Positions 1 to 4,823 of a stretch of 5,950 bases of DNA are shown here, one piece after another. The translations under genes and the position numbers were made by a program. Position 1 is the stretch's first letter. Each line of letters begins with the position of its first letter. The notes beneath the pieces were generated by a model. It was not told the origin of the DNA and did not search any database. It was given only the letters and a program-made list of their open reading frames with translations. Source of the stretch: Aphodoplasma sp045592745 (GTDB taxonomy: Bacteria > Bacillota > Clostridia > UBA1381 > UMGS1253); contig JAZNVH010000034.1 of the NCBI GenBank assembly GCA_045592745.1, positions 1-5,950 of the forward strand, read 5' to 3'.

Positions 1-228
1 AACTCTATATAACAACCACATTGTTAAAATTTTTTCAAAAAATATGCTATAAATTTGTGTATATATTGCCTGATATTATATTAATTATACACTTTTTGGC
101 TTTTTTTGTGCAAATTTATGACACATTTTGCATATTTAAACCATATTTGATAATGTTATCAAGCCTTCCTCTTTTTTCAAGTCTAAATATAGCGCGTAAA
201 AAACATAATAAAAATAAAAACACAGATT

Positions 229-233
229 GGGGA
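229..233 (+). promoter_or_regulatory. Ribosome binding site deciding the start at 239
   Basis: GGGGA lies 5 bases before the ATG at 239. It overlaps the alternative TTG start at 227, which has no Shine-Dalgarno of its own, so the ATG is preferred. Confidence 0.6.
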
Positions 234-238
234 AAACT

Positions 239-676
239 ATGAAAAAAATTATCGAAGCAAGATTTGACGATGAAACAGACGCGCAAAAAGCAATTGATAT
301 ATTGGCACAGCACAATTTTGATATAAGCTCCGCGGCAATTTTCTCGGGCGGAAAAAGTCTTAGCGAACAGACATATGATAATACCTATAATCATATCATT
401 GGAAGCTCATCAGGTTTTGTATACAATATAAATGAACAAAACGAGCCTTCTTCAAACGAAACGTACCCTATCAGCACGCCTACAGTAATCGTTGCACACC
501 GCCTCGGTATGTCAAACTATACCTATGGAGCAAATTCAGGAAGCGATGTGCCCGATTTGAAAATTGACTCAGATAATTATGCGACTATACTCACATTAAA
601 TGCTGTTCGTGACAAGGCATCCGAAATTTCAAGCCTCCTATATTCCTGCAAGGCGTCAAGCGTAAATATAAAATAG
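239..676 (+). CDS. Small protein with general-stress-protein (GSP17M/DUF1269-like) ends, function unknown
   Basis: This is a 145-residue soluble protein with no signal peptide or membrane segment. Residues 1-38 (KKIIEARFDDETDAQKAID, then a helix and IFSGG) look like the first beta-alpha-beta unit of the ferredoxin-like fold in GSP17M/DUF1269 stress proteins. In those proteins, acidic residues after the first strand precede an 'A..AI..L' helix. Residues 113-145 (strand ATILTLNA, helix, then ASSVNIK) look like the matching closing unit. Residues 39-112 between them are rich in Ser, Asn, Tyr and Gly and look like a flexible insert. I chose the ATG at 239 because GGGGA lies 5 bases upstream; the in-frame TTG at 227 overlaps that site. 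A weak promoter may lie at 118-123 (ATGACA) and 142-147 (CATATT). The gene ends 13 bases from the convergent next gene with no hairpin between. The family link rests on pattern only, and the molecular role is unknown. Confidence 0.72.
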   Translation: MKKIIEARFDDETDAQKAIDILAQHNFDISSAAIFSGGKSLSEQTYDNTYNHIIGSSSGFVYNINEQNEPSSNETYPISTPTVIVAHRLGMSNYTYGANSGSDVPDLKIDSDNYATILTLNAVRDKASEISSLLYSCKASSVNIK

Positions 677-689
677 CTTTTGAATATCA

Positions 690-902
690 TTAGATGTTCT
701 CAAGTTCTTTTAAAATTTGCTCAATCTTTTCAGGCGGAAGCTTCTTTTTTGCAATACCTATCATTTTTGACAAGGGCATAGAAAACGAAGCTTTAACCAT
801 AGGATGATGCACCATATCACCAAACTCACGCTCAAAAATTTCGAGAGCCTTTGGATTTTTATACAGCTCTTTAAGCGTTATTTTGTTATCTTTTAAATCC
901 AT
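690..902 (-). CDS. 70-residue helical protein resembling a small C-terminal domain of clostridial hydrolases
   Basis: The protein is 70 residues, charged and predicted helical, with no signal peptide. Its order is KITLKELYKNPKALEIFE (7-24), an FGDMVHHPM turn (27-35), a PLSKMIG segment (43-49) and a closing helix PPEKIEQILKELENI (56-70). From memory, this order (a 'T...L..NP.A..ix' helix, a Pro-Met turn, a 'sL..l' helix, then a 'L....ix.L..I' tail) occurs as an accessory domain at the C-terminus of some Firmicutes glycosidases and esterases. Here it stands alone. The start at 902 is chosen because AAAGGAGT lies just upstream; an upstream in-frame start at 923 would place that site inside the gene. 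A sigma-A-like -10 (TATAAT) lies at 939-944. It is divergent from the DUF1540 gene and convergent with the 145-residue gene. That it is a gene is fairly sure; its role is unknown. Confidence 0.72.
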   Translation of the reverse strand: MDLKDNKITLKELYKNPKALEIFEREFGDMVHHPMVKASFSMPLSKMIGIAKKKLPPEKIEQILKELENI

Positions 903-910
903 AATAAGCA

Positions 911-917
911 CTCCTTT
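911..917 (-). promoter_or_regulatory. Ribosome binding site deciding the start at 902
   Basis: On the minus strand AAAGGAG lies 8 bases before the ATG at 902. It is a near-consensus Shine-Dalgarno and rules out the longer reading frame beginning at 923. Confidence 0.8.
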
Positions 918-938
918 AAACAAAAAGCATTTTTATAT

Positions 939-967
939 ATTATATGCATTCGTGAAGGATTTGTGCT
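939..967 (-). promoter_or_regulatory. Possible promoter of the 70-residue gene
   Basis: A perfect TATAAT on the minus strand occupies 939-944. The best -35 at 17 bases spacing (962-967, AGCACA) matches only half of TTGACA. The predicted RNA would start near 932 and leave a leader of about 30 bases containing the ribosome binding site. Confidence 0.4.
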
Positions 968-973
968 TGCATA

Positions 974-1003
974 GAATAAAACAGCTTTATGCGGGAAATA
1001 ATA
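974..1003 (+). promoter_or_regulatory. Possible sigma-F/sigma-G-type promoter of the DUF1540 gene
   Basis: GAATA at 974-978 is followed after exactly 15 bases by GGAAATAATA at 994-1003. This fits the B. subtilis sigma-F pattern (GHATA, about 15 bases, GGNNANANT). The sigma-G reading (GHATR, 18 bases, CATNNTA) fits with one mismatch, since 997-1003 is AATAATA. No sigma-A -35 lies at the right distance from this -10. The transcript would start near 1008-1010, just before the Shine-Dalgarno. The pattern match is seen; the sigma factor is inferred. Confidence 0.4.
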
Positions 1004-1010
1004 TGCATAC

Positions 1011-1020
1011 AAGGAGGTGA
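1011..1020 (+). promoter_or_regulatory. Full-consensus Shine-Dalgarno of the DUF1540 gene
   Basis: AAGGAGGTGA is complementary to the whole anti-Shine-Dalgarno region of 16S rRNA and sits just ahead of the ATG at 1025. It fixes that start over an in-frame upstream ATG at 989 and predicts strong translation. Confidence 0.85.
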
Positions 1021-1024
1021 TATT

Positions 1025-1195
1025 ATGGCTTGTTCAAAAGCAAATCATTCAATAGGTTGCAGCGTAACTCAATGCAAGTATCACTGCGAAAGCGAAAACT
1101 ACTGCTCACTCGACGCAATTCAGGTTGGCACACATGAGCAGAATCCTACAGTAAGCCAGTGCACTGACTGTCAATCCTTCGAGGTTAGAGGCTAA
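1025..1195 (+). CDS. DUF1540 domain-containing cysteine-rich small protein
   Basis: This 56-residue protein has seven cysteines, at residues 3, 12, 17, 21, 27, 46 and 49. The arrangement (IGCSV..C.Y, then YCSLDAIQVGTH, then C..CQSFE near the C-terminus) is that of the DUF1540 family, found mostly in Firmicutes. The family has no settled function. The paired cysteines suggest metal binding (inference). There is no signal peptide or membrane segment. The full-consensus ribosome binding site at 1011-1020 fixes the start, and the promoter region looks more like a sigma-F/sigma-G site than a vegetative one, which would suggest expression in the forespore. A hairpin follows, then ydcZ on the same strand 83 bases downstream. 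The domain assignment is confident; the role is not known. Confidence 0.88.
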   Translation: MACSKANHSIGCSVTQCKYHCESENYCSLDAIQVGTHEQNPTVSQCTDCQSFEVRG

Positions 1196-1203
1196 CACAA
1201 AAC

Positions 1204-1246
1204 AAAGGCAAAACAGTGTGCTTTAAGCTTTCACTGTCTTGCCTTT
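1204..1246 (+). terminator. Hairpin between DUF1540 gene and ydcZ; weak or partial terminator
   Basis: The arms 1204-1218 and 1232-1246 form a 15-base stem with a single A-C mismatch (1212/1238) and a 13-base loop. The T-rich stretch follows only after several other bases (1255-1260), so termination is probably incomplete. On the minus strand the mismatch becomes a G-U pair, but no minus-strand gene ends here. It may trim or attenuate transcripts that continue into ydcZ. Confidence 0.5.
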
Positions 1247-1278
1247 ATGTACATATTTTTTATAAGGAGTAACTATAT

Positions 1279-1707
1279 ATGCTTGGTTTTATAATGAGCG
1301 CCATTGCAGGTGCAGCAATGAGTATACAAGGCGTCTTTAATACCCGCCTTTCAGAAAAAATAGGACTATATGAATCAAATGCATTTGTTCAGGGCACCGC
1401 CTTTGTTTTGTCCATTATCGCCGTATTTATTATAGGTAAAGGAAATTTTCGCGAAATTGCAAACGCACCAAAATATTGTCTTTTAGGCGGTGTGTTAGGT
1501 CTTGTTATTACAATAACCGTAATGCTTGGCATTTCAAAACTAAACCCTACACTTGCAACAAGTACTATACTGATAGCACAACTTCTCGTTGCGGCAATTA
1601 TTGATGCTTTTGGACTTTTCGGTGCAGAGAAGCTCAGTTTTGGACTTTATAAATATATTGGAATTGCAATGATGATTGGCGGCGTAGTTTTATTCAAGAT
1701 AAAATGA
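1279..1707 (+). CDS. YdcZ/DUF606-family small membrane transporter (DMT superfamily)
   Basis: This 142-residue membrane protein has about five hydrophobic segments, roughly residues 1-20, 36-53, 66-86, 91-113 and 122-140. It matches the YdcZ (formerly DUF606) family, half-size relatives of EamA-type drug/metabolite transporters, in which 140-150 residues is normal. Family marks are MSIQGVFNTRL near the N-terminus (Gln17, Asn21), Gln38-Gly39 in helix 2, and the LIAQLL...IIDAFGLFG stretch with Gln101 and Asp109. Such half-size proteins are expected to act as dimers. The substrate cannot be told from sequence. The start has AAGGAG (1264-1269) nine bases upstream. No convincing promoter lies between the hairpin at 1204-1246 and the start, so it may be read from the DUF1540 promoter. 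A strong terminator follows. Family assignment is confident; the transported compound is unknown. Confidence 0.88.
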   Translation: MLGFIMSAIAGAAMSIQGVFNTRLSEKIGLYESNAFVQGTAFVLSIIAVFIIGKGNFREIANAPKYCLLGGVLGLVITITVMLGISKLNPTLATSTILIAQLLVAAIIDAFGLFGAEKLSFGLYKYIGIAMMIGGVVLFKIK

Positions 1708-1711
1708 TATA

Positions 1712-1748
1712 AAACAGCACAGCATTTAAAAAAGATGCTGTGCTGTTT
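1712..1748 (+). terminator. Strong terminator of ydcZ, probably bidirectional
   Basis: The perfect 14-base arms 1712-1725 and 1735-1748 enclose a 9-base loop. The right arm ends in TTT followed by GTTTA, and the left arm begins with an A run that gives a T run on the other strand. It sits 4 bases after the ydcZ stop and 12 bases after the end of the convergent minus-strand gene, so it can serve both. Confidence 0.85.
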
Positions 1749-1760
1749 GTTTAGCAATTG

Positions 1761-1955
1761 CTATGACTCGTCACTAACATATACAGGAGAAAAATCATAT
1801 ACATTTTTATAGGACTCAACCTCTTCTTTAGATTGTGGCAAGCTTGGCATAAGACCCGTACAATCGCAAGCCGAGCTTGCCCTTGATATATCTATTTCAT
1901 CAGTAAAGTCACTTACATATCTGTGTTTTCTCTTTTTTGTTTTCTCCACAAACAT
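1761..1955 (-). CDS. 64-residue conserved-looking protein of unknown function
   Basis: This 64-residue soluble protein has a basic N-terminus (KTKKRKHR, 5-12) and an acidic, Ser/Tyr-rich remainder. The core reads SDFTDEIDISRASSACDCTG at 15-34 with a Cys-X-Cys pair at 30 and 32, then LMPSLPQSKEEVESY at 35-49 and a tail ending VYVSDES. I have an impression that short proteins with a 'D.TGL.P..P....E.ESY' segment occur in other Clostridia, but I cannot name a family. The start at 1955 is chosen because GGGGAG lies just upstream on the minus strand; a TTG start at 1982 would put that site inside the gene. It is divergent from murA and convergent with ydcZ, sharing its terminator. Function is unknown. 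Confidence 0.65.
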   Translation of the reverse strand: MFVEKTKKRKHRYVSDFTDEIDISRASSACDCTGLMPSLPQSKEEVESYKNVYDFSPVYVSDES

Positions 1956-1959
1956 CACT

Positions 1960-1965
1960 CTCCCC
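1960..1965 (-). promoter_or_regulatory. Ribosome binding site deciding the start at 1955
   Basis: GGGGAG on the minus strand lies 4 bases ahead of the ATG at 1955. Spacing is a little short but better than anything in front of the upstream TTG at 1982. Confidence 0.6.
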
Positions 1966-2084
1966 GATATTATTCTTTGCAAAAAAACACTTTAATATGT
2001 GATTACAATTTAGCAAATAATAAAAAATAATACAGTATGAGTATGATGAAAACGGCAAAAATAATATTAACAAAACAATATCTT

Positions 2085-2091
2085 AAAGAGG
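2085..2091 (+). promoter_or_regulatory. Ribosome binding site deciding the TTG start of murA
   Basis: AAAGAGG followed by TTGAT resembles the AAGGAGGTGAT consensus and sits 9 bases before the TTG at 2101. The in-frame TTG at 2092 abuts this site and so cannot use it. Confidence 0.75.
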
Positions 2092-2100
2092 TTGATATCA

Positions 2101-3354
2101 TTGGAAAAAATTGTTGTAAAAAAGTCTTCGCCCCTTTCAGGATGCGTATCTGTAGGCGGCTCAAAAAATGCTTCGCTGCCAATTCTGGCAGCGACTCTTT
2201 TGTGCAGTGGCAAATGCGTAATAAAAAATGTTCCGCAACTCAGCGATGTAAAATTAATGTGCTCTCTGTTAGAAAAGCTTGGTGCAAAAATAGACTATGA
2301 AAATAACGACATCTGCATTTGCGTACCAAAAATAAAAAGTCATATTGCTCCGTACGAACAGGTAAGCAAAATGCGTGCGTCTTTTCTTGTAATGGGTCCT
2401 CTTCTCGCAAGATATGGGCGTACAAGAATCAGCCTTCCCGGTGGATGCCCAATAGGTCAGCGTCCCGTCGATCTTCACTTAAAAGGCTTTGCGGCTATGG
2501 GGGCGAAAATAGGTTTAGGGCACGGATATATCGAAGCAAAAACCGATAAGCTCCATAGCGCTAAAATATATCTTGACTTTCCAAGTGTTGGCGCTACGGA
2601 AAATCTTATGATGGCGGCAACGCTTAGTGATGGACAAACCATAATTGAAAACGCTGCGACAGAACCCGAAATTGTTGATCTGGCAAACTTTTTAAATTCT
2701 GCAGGTGCAAAGATTTTGGGCGCAGGTCTTGGTACAATATGTATAGATGGCGTAAGCGAGCTTACCGGTTGTGAATACAGTGTAATATCTGACAGAATTG
2801 AAGCCGGAACTTTTATGGTTGCTGCCGCAGCGACGCATGGATGTGTCAAACTTGAAAATATACATCCATCACATCTTAAACCCGTAATTGCAAAGCTGCG
2901 CGAAATGGGCAGTTTAATTGAAGAAGGTGAAAATCACATATACATTGATGCATCAAAAAAACTAAAGTGTGTTGACATAAAAACCCTGCCCTATCCCGGA
3001 TTCCCAACTGATATGCAGGCACAAATGGGCGCACTTATGAGCAGCACAGAAGGCACGGGAATAATCACAGAAACAATATTTGAAAACCGTTTTCTGTACG
3101 TGTCAGAACTACAACGCATGGGGGCTAACATAAAAATTGATGGACGCTGTGCAATCATAGACGAAGTACGCCATATAAGTGGTGCAAAAGTAAACGCCAC
3201 TGATTTGCGCTCAGGCGCAGCACTTATAATTGCGGGACTTTGTGCAAAAGGTGATACTGAAATCGGAAATATATGGCATATTGAGCGAGGATATTGTGAT
3301 ATAGTTGAAAAGTTGCAAAAGCTTGGAGCAAATATAGAAAAAATCGAAAAATAA
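2101..3354 (+). CDS. murA: UDP-N-acetylglucosamine 1-carboxyvinyltransferase (MurA)
   Basis: MurA transfers enolpyruvate from phosphoenolpyruvate to UDP-N-acetylglucosamine, the first committed step of cytoplasmic peptidoglycan precursor synthesis. The product is 417 residues; E. coli MurA has 419. Visible functional residues, numbered from the TTG at 2101, are Lys22-Asn23 in GGSKNASLP, Arg92, the catalytic loop GGCPIGQRPVDLH with Cys116 and Arg121, Asp304 in PGFPTDMQAQ, Arg370 in TDLRSGAAL and Arg396 in HIERGY. These match E. coli Lys22, Asn23, Arg91, Cys115, Arg120, Asp305, Arg371 and Arg397. The internal repeats of the EPSP-synthase fold cover the whole length. The retained cysteine predicts fosfomycin sensitivity of the enzyme (family knowledge). 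The start is TTG, set by the site at 2085-2091, and gives the usual MEKIVV beginning. No clear promoter was found in the 145 bases upstream. Firmicutes often carry two paralogues; which one this is cannot be told here. Confidence 0.97.
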   Translation: MEKIVVKKSSPLSGCVSVGGSKNASLPILAATLLCSGKCVIKNVPQLSDVKLMCSLLEKLGAKIDYENNDICICVPKIKSHIAPYEQVSKMRASFLVMGPLLARYGRTRISLPGGCPIGQRPVDLHLKGFAAMGAKIGLGHGYIEAKTDKLHSAKIYLDFPSVGATENLMMAATLSDGQTIIENAATEPEIVDLANFLNSAGAKILGAGLGTICIDGVSELTGCEYSVISDRIEAGTFMVAAAATHGCVKLENIHPSHLKPVIAKLREMGSLIEEGENHIYIDASKKLKCVDIKTLPYPGFPTDMQAQMGALMSSTEGTGIITETIFENRFLYVSELQRMGANIKIDGRCAIIDEVRHISGAKVNATDLRSGAALIIAGLCAKGDTEIGNIWHIERGYCDIVEKLQKLGANIEKIEK

Positions 3355-3358
3355 GAGC

Positions 3359-3401
3359 CTCACGAAATACTAACGCAATTAAAATTGTGAGTGTTTCGGA
3401 G
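3359..3401 (+). terminator. Imperfect hairpin after murA
   Basis: Pairing segments are CTC/GAG (3359-3361 with 3399-3401), a 9-base stem 3363-3371 with 3390-3398, and CGC/GTG plus AA/TT near a 6-base loop, with two small bulges on the left arm. The wobble pairs are G-U only in plus-strand RNA, which fits murA transcripts. There is no T run after it, so it may be a 3' end stabiliser or a weak terminator. Confidence 0.4.
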
Positions 3402-3423
3402 AAGCTTGTTGTATTCACAATAA

Positions 3424-3462
3424 AAAAGCAATTTGATTTATAACTTAAACCAAATCGCTTTT
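3424..3462 (-). terminator. Terminator of the phosphoribosyltransferase gene
   Basis: The 16-base arms 3424-3439 and 3447-3462 enclose a 7-base loop. In plus-strand RNA two positions (3430/3456 and 3436/3450) are A-C mismatches; in minus-strand RNA both are G-U pairs, so the stem is complete only there, and it ends in a T run. It lies 17 bases past the stop at 3479. It may also weakly stop murA transcripts. Confidence 0.75.
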
Positions 3463-3478
3463 ATTAATCGAAATATAA

Positions 3479-4036
3479 TTATTTTTCAGTTCCATCAGGA
3501 TTAAACAATGGTAGCGGAGCAAGACAAATTATATCATCACGTCCAATTGCATCTCCCTCCGCAAGCACTGCCATTTTTCCGACGATGTTACCGCCGACTG
3601 TTTTTATAAGTTTCTCAAGCGCTGCAAGCGACTCTCCTGTGCTGATAACATCATCAACTACCAACACGCGCTTTCCACGCATAGCATCAGCCTCTTTTTT
3701 ACCTATGCAAAGTCTTTGTTTTGCCTCGGTAGTAATAGAATCAACCTCGGTAAAAATTACATCCTCCATATAAAGCTTTGCGCCTTTTCTTGCTACTATA
3801 TAATCATTCACACCCGCCTGACGTGCCATTTCGTACAAAAGTGGTATACCCTTAGATTCAGCCGTTATCATTACATCATATTCAGGCGCTTTTTTCAAAA
3901 GCTCACTTGCACATGCCTTTGTAATCTCAACATCACCAAACATTACAAATGCGGCAATATATAAATCATCATTAACTCTGCAAAGAGGAAGCTCTCTTGT
4001 AACACCTGCTACGTTTAATTTGTATGAAGAAACCAT
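3479..4036 (-). CDS. Purine (adenine-type) phosphoribosyltransferase, Apt-like
   Basis: This type I phosphoribosyltransferase has 185 residues, close to the about 180 usual for adenine phosphoribosyltransferase. The PRPP-binding motif VLVVDDVISTGES is at 124-136. Two further Apt-like elements are ESKG at 60-63 (ESRG in Apt) and the Arg-Lys pair at 83-84 followed by the flexible loop around residues 88-103. The expected reaction is salvage of a free purine base with PRPP to the nucleoside monophosphate in the cytoplasm. Adenine is the best guess, but the loop and C-terminus differ from classical Apt, and xanthine or a regulatory role is possible. I chose the ATG at 4036, preceded by GGGGA at 4042-4046; the TTG at 4048 overlaps that site. 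A sigma-A promoter lies at 4087-4115 and a terminator at 3424-3462, so it appears to be transcribed alone. No purine riboswitch fits in the roughly 45-base leader. Confidence 0.85.
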   Translation of the reverse strand: MVSSYKLNVAGVTRELPLCRVNDDLYIAAFVMFGDVEITKACASELLKKAPEYDVMITAESKGIPLLYEMARQAGVNDYIVARKGAKLYMEDVIFTEVDSITTEAKQRLCIGKKEADAMRGKRVLVVDDVISTGESLAALEKLIKTVGGNIVGKMAVLAEGDAIGRDDIICLAPLPLFNPDGTEK

Positions 4037-4041
4037 AATTT

Positions 4042-4046
4042 TCCCC
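4042..4046 (-). promoter_or_regulatory. Ribosome binding site deciding the start at 4036
   Basis: GGGGA on the minus strand lies 5 bases before the ATG at 4036 and overlaps the alternative TTG at 4048. The 15-base start region (TTGGGGAAAATTATG) is the same as that of the gene at 239 except for one base. Confidence 0.6.
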
Positions 4047-4086
4047 AACCCTTCTTATATAATAAACATCTTTATTTGCTAACTTT

Positions 4087-4115
4087 ATTTTATAACTAAT
4101 TGGACTTTTTTTCAA
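4087..4115 (-). promoter_or_regulatory. Sigma-A promoter of the phosphoribosyltransferase gene
   Basis: On the minus strand the -35 is TTGAAA (4110-4115, five of six), the spacer is exactly 17 bases, and the -10 is TAAAAT (4087-4092, five of six). The predicted RNA start near 4080 gives a leader of about 45 bases. Confidence 0.62.
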
Positions 4116-4126
4116 GTGTTTTTTAC

Positions 4127-4167
4127 AAAAAAATCAATTTTTCGCGCTATTTTGCACTATGCGCAAA
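4127..4167 (-). terminator. Weak terminator at the end of mntP
   Basis: On the minus strand a short GC stem pairs TTTGCGC (4161-4167), across the stop codon, with GCGCGAAA (4140-4147), with one bulged base. A run of seven T follows at 4127-4133 after a gap of a few bases. The geometry is poor, so mntP transcripts may partly continue into the phosphoribosyltransferase gene. Confidence 0.3.
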
Positions 4168-4711
4168 CTATTGCCTTTATGGCTATCGCAATAAGCATAA
4201 ATCCCCCAAAAATTTCAGCTTTTGAACCAAGCAAATCGCCAAACTTGCGCCCGGTGTATACTGCCAGAAGCCCCACCAGAAAAGTTGCCATACCTATAAT
4301 CGAAACTGCATTATAAATATCTATTTTACCCATTGCAAAACCCACACCCACTGCAAAAGCATCAATACTTGTTGCTATTGCCTGAACAAACAAAACTCCA
4401 TATGTAAGACTTTTTTCAATACTTTTTTCATCCTCTCTGTGTAAAAAACCATCTCTTACCATTTTTGCTCCAATAAATCCAAGAATGAAGAAAATCACTA
4501 TGTTCGAATACTGACATATAAATTTTGAAAACAAGCCACCAACAAAAAATCCGAATAATGGCATAAGTGCCTGAAATACGCCAAAAACTAATGGCATAGT
4601 TATAAATTTTTTTATGCCCACGTTCCTGTATGCCATTGCATTTGTCATAGAAACCGCCGCAGCATCCATACTAAGTCCCAACCCTATCAGTAAAATTTCA
4701 AATACAGTCAT
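4157..4711 (-). CDS. mntP: Manganese efflux pump MntP
   Basis: MntP (formerly DUF204/YebN) exports Mn2+ across the cytoplasmic membrane and protects against manganese overload. The product is 184 residues with six hydrophobic helices, about 1-27, 36-60, 70-86, 104-126, 132-150 and 163-184. The two repeat halves carry the family signatures: LGLSMDAAAVSM with Asp16, and ATSIDAFAVGVGF with Asp117. These match E. coli Asp16 and Asp118, which are needed for function. GAKMVRDG at 81-88 matches the E. coli GGRMIIEG stretch, and the C-terminal KAEIFGGFMLIAIAI is also typical. A charged loop at 91-100 separates the halves. The ATG at 4711 has a weak GGATGG ribosome binding site at 4718-4723. The upstream gene is closed by a terminator at 4782-4809, so mntP must have its own promoter in the 70 bases between. 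That space is too short for the yybP-ykoY manganese riboswitch often found before such genes. Confidence 0.95.
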   Translation of the reverse strand: MTVFEILLIGLGLSMDAAAVSMTNAMAYRNVGIKKFITMPLVFGVFQALMPLFGFFVGGLFSKFICQYSNIVIFFILGFIGAKMVRDGFLHREDEKSIEKSLTYGVLFVQAIATSIDAFAVGVGFAMGKIDIYNAVSIIGMATFLVGLLAVYTGRKFGDLLGSKAEIFGGFMLIAIAIKAIVCA

Positions 4712-4735
4712 AATGCACCATCCATATTTTTCATT

Positions 4736-4764
4736 TATATAATAATACTATGAAACATTATCAA
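4736..4764 (-). promoter_or_regulatory. Probable promoter of mntP
   Basis: On the minus strand TTGATA (4759-4764, five of six) is followed after 17 bases by TATATA (4736-4741, four of six); TATAAA at 4734-4739 is an alternative -10 with 19 bases spacing. The leader would be only about 15-20 bases. The spacer carries an imperfect inverted repeat (ATAAT...ATTAT) that could be an operator, but it does not clearly match a MntR or Fur box. Confidence 0.42.
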
Positions 4765-4781
4765 TTATTAATACATACAAA

Positions 4782-4809
4782 AAGAGCTATGCCTTTCGGC
4801 ATAGCCCTT
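4782..4809 (-). terminator. Terminator of the surface protein gene
   Basis: The 12-base arms 4782-4793 and 4798-4809 enclose a GAAA tetraloop on the minus strand, followed directly by a run of T. The single non-Watson-Crick position (4785/4806) is G-U in minus-strand RNA and A-C in plus-strand RNA, which confirms the direction. It lies 14 bases past the stop at 4824. Confidence 0.9.
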
Positions 4810-4823
4810 AATTTTATTTTGTT

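Noticed and set aside
21..242. A 73-residue hydrophobic reading frame on the plus strand.
   Set aside because: It starts at TTG without a ribosome binding site, its composition is what AT-rich non-coding DNA gives, and it overlaps the start of the next gene.
116..394. A 92-residue minus-strand frame rich in Phe, Cys and Leu.
   Set aside because: It lies antisense to a better-supported gene and has no ribosome binding site.
1956..2036. A sigma-G-type -10 (CATATTA on the minus strand near 1995-2001) for the 64-residue gene.
   Set aside because: No GHATR-type -35 lies 18 bases upstream, so the heptamer alone is not enough.
2037..2300. A plus-strand frame beginning MSMMKTAKIILTKQYLKE ahead of murA, considered as a leader peptide.
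   Set aside because: There is no Shine-Dalgarno before its ATG, and it continues 200 bases into murA in another frame with a meaningless sequence.
2475..2849. A 124-residue minus-strand frame within murA.
   Set aside because: It is an antisense shadow of a certain gene, with no start signal and Ala/Ser/Pro-rich composition typical of such shadows.
4049..4156. A purine riboswitch upstream of the phosphoribosyltransferase gene.
   Set aside because: The predicted leader is only about 45 bases, and no three-way junction pattern is visible in the spacer.
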